Assembly: GCA_947463775.1 (NCBI GenBank)
Contig: CANHVD010000432.1
Span: forward strand, 1 to 5,575
DNA: 5,575 nucleotides
Reading direction: 5' to 3'
Origin: Planctomycetaceae bacterium
Lineage (GTDB): Bacteria; Planctomycetota; Planctomycetia; Planctomycetales; Planctomycetaceae
The position numbers and the translations under genes are program-made. Shown piece after piece: positions 1 to 4,718 of this stretch (positions are counted from its first letter, which is position 1; every line of letters starts with the position of its first letter). Under the pieces are notes generated by a model that did no database searches, was not told the origin of the DNA, and saw only the letters and a program-made list of their open reading frames with translations.

Positions 1-414
1 CGCGGCCAGCCGAGCCATTCCGAGAGCACCAAAATGCACAAAGACGCTGCCGTCATGGATAATCGGCGTCGGGCTGGCATGACTGTTCTTCGTATGAATC
101 GATGGGACAGATTCCACTCGCCGAACTTCACGATCCCAAATTGTCTGCCCCGTTTTTGCATCAAGGGCGAGTGCTCGCAACGAAAGCTGATCACCTTCCT
201 GCACTGCGGTTGTCAAAAAGACTCTGCCACCAGCCACAGACGGCGAGGACCAACCCAACCCGGCAACGGGAACTTTCCAAACGACGTTCTCTGAATCGGA
301 CCACTGCAGCGGAGTTTCTGGTCCTGTGACATGTCCATCCGAATTCGGTCCTCGAAACTGAGGCCAATCGCCAATGAACATCAGGCTCGCAAGTGTGATC
401 ACAAGTTTCATCAT
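1..414 (-). CDS. PQQ-binding-like beta-propeller repeat protein, N-terminal part (runs off left edge)
   Basis: The minus strand is open from an ATG at 414-412 to base 1, giving 138 codons with the C-terminus outside the window. An in-frame TGA at 426-424 lies four codons upstream, so translation must begin at one of the two adjacent ATGs (414 or 411). No good Shine-Dalgarno is seen. Residues 4-14 are hydrophobic and look like a short export signal. They are followed at about 16-27 by WPQFRGPNSDG, which opens many planctomycete PQQ/outer-membrane-assembly-type propellers. Blade-like segments follow: VVWKVPV...GWSSPSVAGGRVFL (44-67), then LRALALDAKTGQTIWDREV (79-97), where DAKTGQTIW is the classic PQQ-repeat turn, then SHASPTPIIHDGSVFVHFG (111-129). 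The family forms exported beta-propellers; some bind quinone as dehydrogenases, but most planctomycete members have no assigned reaction. Family membership is well supported; the substrate is unknown. The gene is divergent from the DUF1501 gene at 894. Confidence 0.88.
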   Translation of the reverse strand, partial: MMKLVITLASLMFIGDWPQFRGPNSDGHVTGPETPLQWSDSENVVWKVPVAGLGWSSPSVAGGRVFLTTAVQEGDQLSLRALALDAKTGQTIWDREVRRVESVPSIHTKNSHASPTPIIHDGSVFVHFGALGMARLAA

Positions 415-893
415 GGAACAATCTCAGGCAGGCAGAACGGGGCGCAGGCAGGAATAATTGGGGATCAGCCAGCAAGAATCAGGCGATGGCCGAGTGGCAG
501 TCGACATCAGATGATGTACGTTTTCACTCCGGCACGCCCTTGCTTCTTGGCGACAGCAGTTTGTCGAATGCGAAATGGTTTTGCAAACAGACGAATCTGA
601 ATTGGACAGCGATGTTACAGTCCAGAATCGCGGCAAATCTCAACTACGAGTGGATTCCAGCTTTAGAATCACTCGCCACGGCCCCCAGACATCGCTCCAT
701 TTGGTGTCTTCACTTTGTACCCGGCAGTGAGTGATTCGCAACGAGGTGTTTTTCCTGGCTGAGACTTGTGTATACTCTTTCAAATGAACCCATGTCAGCG
801 TCATGCTCCGTCGCGTATCAGCGAGGATGCCGCGAGATGTGCGAGGCACGGTGATTACGACTGTGTCGCGATTTACAGGGCCGGAGAGCATTC
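415..893. other. 479-bp divergent spacer with no convincing gene
   Basis: The spacer lies between the divergently transcribed PQQ-propeller and DUF1501 genes, so it must carry the promoters for both. Short open frames occur on both strands (for example 486-734 plus and 640-891 minus). They lack ribosome binding sites, recognisable motifs and sensible composition, and I treat them as chance. A direct repeat CAGGCAGG occurs at 425-432 and 445-452, just upstream of the PQQ gene start. A TATACT hexamer lies at 771-776. No tRNA, strong terminator or long palindrome was seen. Confidence 0.6.
771..776 (+). promoter_or_regulatory. Possible -10 element for the first DUF1501 gene
   Basis: TATACT differs by one base from the sigma-70 consensus TATAAT and lies in the most AT-rich part of the spacer, about 118 bp before the DUF1501 start. 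The T-rich bases 16-17 bp upstream (about 748-754) are a poor -35 match. It would leave a leader of roughly 110 nt. This is a weak call based on one hexamer; planctomycete promoters are poorly defined. Confidence 0.22.
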
Positions 894-2285
894 ATGACAA
901 CTCGTCGAACAATACTAAAATCGGCCGTCGGTTCTGCTGCATTAGCTTCGCTGATGCAGACCTCCGCCCGCGCAGATGTTGGTTTGACTCATTTTGCCCC
1001 CAGAGCTAAGCGAGTCGTCTACCTGTTTCAATCCGGCGGGCCCTCGCATCTGGAACTGCTGGACGAGAAACCGGAACTGAAGAAGCTGCACGGTACCGAG
1101 TTGCCGGATTCCATTCGTCAAGGGCAACGCCTCACCGGAATGACGTCCGGCCAGACCAGTTTTCCCGTCATCGCCCCGAAATTTGGTTTCAAGAGTTGCG
1201 GGCAATCCGGCCTGAGGATCAGTGAACTTCTGCCTTACACAGGAAAAGTCGCCGACGATATCTGCGTGATCCGCTCGATGCACACGGAAGCCATTAATCA
1301 CGATCCCGCCATCACGTTTATTCAGACAGGTTCACAACAACCCGGGCGTCCATCACTCGGCGCATGGGCCAGTTATGGTTTGGGTAGTGAAGCCGAAGAT
1401 TTGCCGGCGTTTCTGGTCCTGATTTCTCACGGCAGCGGGGCCGATGCCAATCAGGGACTTCTTGAACGACTCTGGGGCAGCGGGTTTTTGCCATCCAGCC
1501 ATCAGGGCGTCAAGCTTCGCAGTTCGGGCGATCCGGTCCTGTATTTGTCGGACCCCAAAGGGATGAATCGTAATCTTCGCCGGAAGATGCTCGATAGCAT
1601 TTCCGCGATGAACCAAAAGCAACTGCAGGAGTCCGGAGATCCTGAGATCGCCACGCGGATCGCTCAGTACGAAATGGCGTTTCGCATGCAGTCGTCAGTG
1701 CCGGACCTGATCGATACCTCGAAGGAAACCGAGGCTACTTTTCAGTTGTACGGCGACGACGCAAAAAAGCCGGGCACGTTTGCTGCGAACTGTCTGTTAA
1801 CTCGCAGACTCTTTGAAAAGGGCGTGAGATTCGTACAGCTCTATCACCGTGGCTGGGATCAGCACGGCGGACTTCCGACCAATATGCCGAAACAGTGCCA
1901 TGATATCGATCAGCCACAGGCGGCTCTGATTACTGATCTAAAACAGCGAGGAATGCTTGAGGATACTCTGATTATCTGGGGCGGTGAATTCGGCCGCACG
2001 GTTTACGGCCAGGGAGGACTTCAGGAAAACTACGGCCGCGATCATCACGGCCGCTGTTATTCCATGTGGCTTGCCGGCGGCGGAATTCGCCCCGGACATG
2101 TGCATGGGCAGACCGACGACTACGGCTATAACATCGTGCGCGACCCTGTGCATGTTCACGACATCAACGCGACGATCCTGCACTGCATGGGATTCGACCA
2201 CGAGCGTCTGACTTATCGCTACCAAGGCCGAGATTTCCGTTTAACGGATATCCATGGCAAAGTTGTCGAGTCGATTTTGAGTTAG
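894..2285 (+). CDS. DUF1501 family protein (sulfatase/alkaline-phosphatase-like), Tat-exported, complete
   Basis: A 463-residue protein ending in TAG at 2283-2285. The start is supported by GGAG at 883-886, seven bases before the ATG. The N-terminus is a Tat-type signal: twin arginines at 4-5 in TRRTILK, a hydrophobic stretch at about 10-21, and a likely cleavage after SARA (24-27). The DUF1501 domain fills about 39-460. Landmarks are VVYLFQSGGPSHLELLDEKP (41-60), SLGAWASYGLG (154-164), AQYEMAFRMQ (257-266), WDQHGG (321-326), GGEFGRT (363-369), GRDHHGR (381-387) and HVHD (420-423). The later Asp/His/Glu-rich motifs match the metal-site positions expected of the alkaline-phosphatase superfamily to which DUF1501 is related. 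The length is normal for the family, and the protein should act outside the cytoplasm. Its reaction is unknown; sulfatase activity is not proven for the family. In planctomycetes these genes often follow a DUF1549/DUF1553 (PSD1-type cytochrome) gene, but none lies next to this one. It is paralogous to the protein starting at 4719. Confidence 0.93.
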   Translation: MTTRRTILKSAVGSAALASLMQTSARADVGLTHFAPRAKRVVYLFQSGGPSHLELLDEKPELKKLHGTELPDSIRQGQRLTGMTSGQTSFPVIAPKFGFKSCGQSGLRISELLPYTGKVADDICVIRSMHTEAINHDPAITFIQTGSQQPGRPSLGAWASYGLGSEAEDLPAFLVLISHGSGADANQGLLERLWGSGFLPSSHQGVKLRSSGDPVLYLSDPKGMNRNLRRKMLDSISAMNQKQLQESGDPEIATRIAQYEMAFRMQSSVPDLIDTSKETEATFQLYGDDAKKPGTFAANCLLTRRLFEKGVRFVQLYHRGWDQHGGLPTNMPKQCHDIDQPQAALITDLKQRGMLEDTLIIWGGEFGRTVYGQGGLQENYGRDHHGRCYSMWLAGGGIRPGHVHGQTDDYGYNIVRDPVHVHDINATILHCMGFDHERLTYRYQGRDFRLTDIHGKVVESILS

Positions 2286-2292
2286 TCATCGA

Positions 2293-2721
2293 TTACTTCC
2301 GCGTCGCACGAATGTGGTTATGGCAATCGAAGCAACTTTTGTTGGCGGACAACCATTCCAGTTGTGCGGATGCGAATTCAGAGTTCTGAGCAGCCTCGTC
2401 CAGTCGTCGAATGGCAGTCCGAAATGACTGAGTATGCTCACGATACTCCGTGTCACGCAACACCTGCCAGACTTCGGCCTTGCTGATCGCAGTCAAAGCT
2501 TCAGCACCTTCATGAATCAGCTCCTTATCTTCCAAAGCCAGACCTTCGAGCACTTTCGAAGTCGCTTCCAGCTTGGAACGCATGCTGGCCTGAATCGGTC
2601 CCTTTTTCGGTTCATCCTGAGATTTTGCAGCGAGAGCCACAGGCAAAATCATCCCCAGGCAAAGTGTGCAAAGGATTGTCCGTTTGGAAAGAAATCGAAA
2701 TGGCGTGCACTGAGTTTTCAT
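2293..2721 (-). CDS. Exported monoheme c-type cytochrome (class II / c556-like)
   Basis: A 142-residue protein with its ATG at 2721-2719 and TAA at 2295-2293. AAGGAG at 2732-2727 sits five bases ahead and fixes this start over a longer frame reaching 2769. Residues 1-32 form a signal peptide: a basic N-region (RFLSKR), the hydrophobic segment TILCTLCLGMILPVAL, and probable cleavage near ALAA (29-32). The mature part of about 110 residues is largely helical and charged, with one heme-binding motif, CFDCH (130-134), almost at the C-terminus and followed by NHIR. A single CXXCHxxxR close to the C-terminus on a four-helix scaffold is the arrangement of class II cytochromes (c', c556). M47 in the first predicted mature helix would be a plausible sixth ligand, as in c556; that is an inference. 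It should be a periplasmic electron carrier or sensor with an unknown partner. Its stop codon is 7 bp from that of the convergent DUF1501 gene. Confidence 0.82.
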   Translation of the reverse strand: MKTQCTPFRFLSKRTILCTLCLGMILPVALAAKSQDEPKKGPIQASMRSKLEATSKVLEGLALEDKELIHEGAEALTAISKAEVWQVLRDTEYREHTQSFRTAIRRLDEAAQNSEFASAQLEWLSANKSCFDCHNHIRATRK

Positions 2722-3095
2722 GATTGCTCCTTCGTGGGTGGGGACCTGACGGCGTGTGACGACGCACAATCCTCACAATGGCAATCAGTGTGCCGAGACA
2801 GAACAATCTGAAGCCAGAACAAGGTAAAGGGACACACATCGCGCGTCACAGTCCGAGGGTCTTTTGCCAAAACCACTGAGTTCCGCTCGTAGTTTTCCGC
2901 CCGTTCAGCTCGACCAAAAGACAGGAACCGCAGCAAGTCAGGAGATTCTCCTCTGCTCGCAGTCGTGTGCACATGGCTCAGTCCACGAATGCCGCATGTG
3001 CGGAAGCGATGCGCTCCTTTACCCCACAGGTGTGCGGACGGCAATTGTGTGACAATCAGGAAAGCCTGAACCTATCCACCATCGCAAGAAACATG
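2722..3095. other. 374-bp intergenic region between cytochrome and tsaE
   Basis: It holds the upstream region of the cytochrome gene and the downstream region of tsaE, both on the minus strand. Open frames at 2718-3044 (minus) and 2864-3052 (plus) show no family motif, signal or ribosome site. Small dyads are visible, such as CGCAT (2993-2997) with ATGCG (3009-3013), and GGAGATTCTCC at 2941-2951, but none is followed by a T-run and none makes a convincing terminator. No RNA gene was recognised. Confidence 0.6.
2727..2732 (-). promoter_or_regulatory. Shine-Dalgarno of the cytochrome gene
   Basis: On the minus strand this reads AAGGAG, five bases before the ATG at 2721. It is the clearest ribosome binding site in the window, and it selects the 142-residue start over the non-ATG start further upstream. 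Confidence 0.75.
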
Positions 3096-3605
3096 TCACT
3101 GAGTATCAGCCGCCGAGAAGCTGCTGCTGAGTCTATTTCGCAATGCATCCACGATTCCGCTACTGCGTGGACCCGTGCTGCGGAACTGGAATTCTCGTGA
3201 GGTTTCCGCGACCTGTTGAATTCGGATGTCCAGATAATCGTCCGGCAGCGCTTCGGAGATGCGATCTGCCCATTCGATCAGGCATAGCCATTCGTCGGAC
3301 AGCAGGTACTCGTCGGCACCGATCGACAGGAACTCGTCCAGATCACCGAGCCGGTAGGTGTCGAAATGGGCGACCGGGATTCTTCCGTCCGTATACAACT
3401 GCATAATCACAAACGTCGGACTGTTAACGAAAGCAATATCGACGCCAAGTCCGCTGCAAAGCGCTCGAACAAAGCGAGTCTTCCCGGATCCCAGTTGCCC
3501 ATTAAGGGCGACGGGAAGACCATGTGTCAGCACAGCCGCCAACGCATGGCCCAGTTGGTCAGTCTCGTGTTCGCTTTGGCTTAAAAATGTCAGTGAGCTA
3601 TTCAT
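3096..3605 (-). CDS. tsaE: tRNA threonylcarbamoyladenosine biosynthesis ATPase TsaE
   Basis: A 169-residue P-loop protein, ATG at 3605-3603 and TGA at 3098-3096. TsaE (formerly YjeE) is the ATPase that works with TsaB and TsaD to transfer threonylcarbamoyl to A37 of ANN-decoding tRNAs (t6A) in the cytoplasm. Family marks appear in order: Walker A GQLGSGKT (36-43), NSPTFVI (61-67), HFDTYRL (80-86), an acidic DLDEFLSIGADEYL segment (88-101), and LIEWADRI (109-116), where the usual EW pair is E111-W112. The length fits bacterial TsaE with a modest C-terminal tail (about 135-169) rich in Ser and Arg. No Shine-Dalgarno precedes the ATG. The start overlaps the last 8 bases of the upstream lipoprotein gene, so translation is probably coupled to it. 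No tsaB, tsaD or tsaC is in the window. Confidence 0.95.
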   Translation of the reverse strand: MNSSLTFLSQSEHETDQLGHALAAVLTHGLPVALNGQLGSGKTRFVRALCSGLGVDIAFVNSPTFVIMQLYTDGRIPVAHFDTYRLGDLDEFLSIGADEYLLSDEWLCLIEWADRISEALPDDYLDIRIQQVAETSREFQFRSTGPRSSGIVDALRNRLSSSFSAADTQ

Positions 3606-3834
3606 GATGCGACGAATCAGCGTCGGCTGCAGGTCCGCTTAAACTCTCGGGCGCAGGATCGGCAGTGGACATCGCAGGGATTCTGGGATCGTCGATCGAG
3701 AACAGAGCATCATCAGTGCGGTTGGGAGCTTCCTGATAATTCCAACGCCAAAGACGGTGCGGTTGAAGTTCATGCGTGATCGAACTGCAACCAGTGGCAA
3801 AAAGGAATAACAAGACAGGGGCGATTTTTTTCAT
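3598..3834 (-). CDS. Small putative lipoprotein, upstream partner of tsaE
   Basis: A 78-residue protein, ATG at 3834-3832 and TAG at 3600-3598. I chose this ATG because AGGAGA at 3849-3844 lies about nine bases upstream and because it puts the signal at the very N-terminus. The sequence begins MKKIAPVLLFLFATGC: a Lys pair, a hydrophobic core, and a lipobox ATGC with the modifiable cysteine at 16. This predicts cleavage by signal peptidase II and lipid anchoring. The mature part of about 62 residues has an aromatic/basic patch, HRLWRWNYQ (26-34), then an acidic, Pro/Ser/Ala-rich tail ending in HHE, with no known domain. The function is not recognised. Its 3' end overlaps tsaE by 8 bases, indicating one transcript. 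Confidence 0.78.
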   Translation of the reverse strand: MKKIAPVLLFLFATGCSSITHELQPHRLWRWNYQEAPNRTDDALFSIDDPRIPAMSTADPAPESLSGPAADADSSHHE

Positions 3835-3843
3835 GAACGAACG

Positions 3844-3849
3844 TCTCCT
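3844..3849 (-). promoter_or_regulatory. Shine-Dalgarno of the lipoprotein gene
   Basis: It reads AGGAGA on the minus strand, nine bases ahead of the ATG at 3834. It supports the 78-residue start rather than the longer open frame from 3864. Confidence 0.6.
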
Positions 3850-4094
3850 GACAGAATCCAACAATGGCGGGAAGATAAGCCTCAGTGCAGCCGCTGGGAA
3901 TGCGGATTCCGCCTCTACGACGGGTCTGCCAACGATTCATGAACCCGAAAGCAGCGATGGCTCGCAAGCAGCGGCGATTCCTGCCGCTGGCGGGTCGATG
4001 CTGCAGGAGATTTCGAATCCTTCTGCGTCTCCCAGCGGCGTTGCTATTGCGGTTGGTGCCTGTGCGGAATCTTTTCTTGTCACTGTTCGGGTGT

Positions 4095-4150
4095 AGTCGC
4101 GGATAGTTGTTAAAGTGGGTCCTTTCTGCAGGACTGATCTTTACCCACAT
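4095..4150 (+). repeat. Left arm of the long inverted repeat
   Basis: It contains AGTCGCGGAT (4095-4104), GTGGGTCC (4115-4122) and ATCTTTACCCACAT (4137-4150), all mirrored in the right arm. GTGGGT (4115-4120) and ACCCAC (4143-4148) could also pair within the arm, giving a local 6-bp stem. Confidence 0.7.
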
Positions 4151-4240
4151 CTTTTCAGGGGCTCACTCGCATCCAGAGATCTTTCCGGCGCTAATGTGGT
4201 CCCGGCGTTAACGCAACGGGGGGAGTCGGACCGTAACAAT

Positions 4241-4281
4241 GCGCCCCATCCCGGCTTTACGCCGGGTGAGCATGGGTTTGG
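4241..4281 (+). repeat. REP-like palindromic unit, copy A
   Basis: A 41-bp unit consisting of GCCCCATC, then a perfect hairpin CCCGGC-TTTAC-GCCGGG (4250-4266), then a spacer, ending in GGGTTTGG. Copies B and C share this order: a C-rich entry, a GGCTTYACGCC hairpin core, and a GGTTTGG exit. GCATGG (4270-4275) and CCATGC (4293-4298) form an additional possible stem with sequence just beyond the unit. Confidence 0.7.
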
Positions 4282-4310
4282 AAACTACAGAGCCATGCAA
4301 GATGTCGAAT

Positions 4311-4350
4311 CGGCCCCATCCGGCTTCACGCCGGTGGACCGTTGGTTTGG
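4311..4350 (+). repeat. REP-like palindromic unit, copy B
   Basis: A 40-bp unit in the same orientation as copy A: CGGCCCCATC, hairpin CCGGC-TTCAC-GCCGG (4320-4334), exit TGGTTTGG (4343-4350). The loop differs from copy A by one base (TTCAC against TTTAC). Confidence 0.75.
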
Positions 4351-4361
4351 CGACTCGAAGA

Positions 4362-4401
4362 CCAAACCATGGCCCCATCGGCGTAAAGCCAATGGGGGCC
4401 G
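4362..4401 (-). repeat. REP-like palindromic unit, copy C, inverted
   Basis: The same unit on the minus strand. By my hand alignment it matches copy B in about 32 of 41 columns. Its own dyad on the plus strand is CCCCAT (4373-4378) with ATGGGG (4392-4397), plus inner GGC (4380-4382) with GCC (4388-4390) around a GTAAA loop, with one mismatch between the stems. Confidence 0.75.
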
Positions 4402-4493
4402 TGTTATGCTTTGAGTTCGCTTGTAGTTGCAAAACCGGGGCTCCGCCGACGCAGGGTCGGGCGGGGGCCAAATCGCATTCCATTTGGTGGCAA

Positions 4494-4529
4494 CCGATGC
4501 ATCGCATGCTGCGACGACGGTTGCATCGG
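4494..4529. repeat. Perfect 8-bp inverted repeat with an alternative pairing
   Basis: CCGATGCA (4494-4501) pairs with TGCATCGG (4522-4529) around a 20-base loop. CAACCG (4491-4496) can alternatively pair with CGGTTG (4518-4523). It lies inside the larger element, just inward of the right arm. No T-run follows, so it is not a standard terminator. Confidence 0.55.
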
Positions 4530-4562
4530 GGCCGAACGCCGCATTAACAATGGACGCAGCGA

Positions 4563-4612
4563 ATGTGGGTAAAGATGAGCCCGGCAGGCAGGACCTACCG
4601 AAATCCGCGACT
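4563..4612 (-). repeat. Right arm of the long inverted repeat
   Basis: On the plus strand it reads ATGTGGGTAAAGAT (4563-4576), then GGACCTACC (4591-4599), then ATCCGCGACT (4603-4612). It is the reverse-complement counterpart of 4095-4150, about six bases shorter through an indel between the outer block and the core. Confidence 0.7.
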
Positions 4613-4718
4613 GCCCCCTCATCGCTCGTTGTTCGGACGACCGGCTTTTCTCTTGCGTTGAAGCAGGGTAGCATCATCTGACGATGCACATGTTTTTGTT
4701 CGTTCGTGTGAGCTTTCA

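Larger units (their letters stand above)
4311..4401. repeat. REPIN-like head-to-head pair of units B and C
   Basis: Copies B and C face each other across an 11-base loop (4351-4361). The closing stem TGGTTTGG (4343-4350) with CCAAACCA (4362-4369) is a perfect 8 bp, and pairing can continue outward to the CGGCCCC ends, giving a hairpin of about 90 nt as DNA or RNA. Two inverted REP units forming one hairpin is the REPIN arrangement known from RAYT-mobilised repeats. No RAYT gene is in the window. Confidence 0.65.
4095..4612. mobile_element. Candidate palindromic MITE-like element bounded by imperfect inverted repeats
   Basis: The two ends are imperfect inverted copies. The left arm (4095-4150) and the reverse complement of the right arm (4612-4563) share AGTCGCGGAT exactly (4095-4104 and 4603-4612). 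After a small indel they match at about 30 of 37 positions over 4114-4150 versus 4599-4563, ending in the perfect 14-mer ATCTTTACCCACAT. Similarity continues inward in patches: GCTAATGTGG (4190-4199) resembles the reverse complement of 4539-4548. The interior carries the 40-bp palindromic units. There is no transposase, so any mobility would be supplied in trans. No clear target-site duplication is visible outside the arms. It could instead be two oppositely inserted, diverged copies of one dispersed repeat. Confidence 0.5.
3835..4718. other. 884-bp non-coding region rich in inverted repeats
   Basis: This lies between the lipoprotein gene (leftward) and the second DUF1501 gene (rightward). 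Several frames are open on both strands, including 3776-4096 and 4239-4547 plus and 4285-4719 minus. They overlap one another, lack ribosome sites, and in the right half consist mostly of translated repeats (peptides such as GFTP and LYPH recur), so I do not call them genes. The left part, 3835-4094, shows no structure I can name. The right part, about 4095-4612, is the nested inverted-repeat island annotated separately. Promoters for both flanking genes should lie here, but no convincing -35/-10 pair was seen. Confidence 0.65.

Noticed and set aside
34..329. Plus-strand open frames at 34-294 and 102-329
   Set aside because: They are antisense to the PQQ-propeller gene, whose minus-strand frame carries clear family motifs.
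486..891. Short open frames in the divergent spacer (486-734 plus, 640-891 minus)
   Set aside because: No ribosome binding site, no motif, and composition unlike the real genes; chance frames.
2434..2811. Plus-strand 125-codon frame over the cytochrome gene
   Set aside because: It is a shadow of the minus-strand cytochrome, which has a signal peptide, a heme motif and a strong ribosome site.
2718..3044. Minus-strand 108-codon frame upstream of the cytochrome
   Set aside because: It would overlap the cytochrome start and its Shine-Dalgarno; it has scattered Cys/His but no ordered motif and no ribosome site.
3776..4106. Plus-strand frames of 106 and 73 codons, one rich in Ser/Ala and the other in Arg/Leu
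   Set aside because: They compete for the same DNA, lack ribosome sites, and the longer one begins inside the lipoprotein gene antisense. No homologous family was recognised.
4241..4401. The three 40-bp units considered as a CRISPR array
   Set aside because: Only three diverged copies, one inverted, with unequal spacing and no cas genes.
4494..4529. Hairpin considered as a rho-independent terminator
   Set aside because: It has a 20-base loop and no following T-run on either strand.
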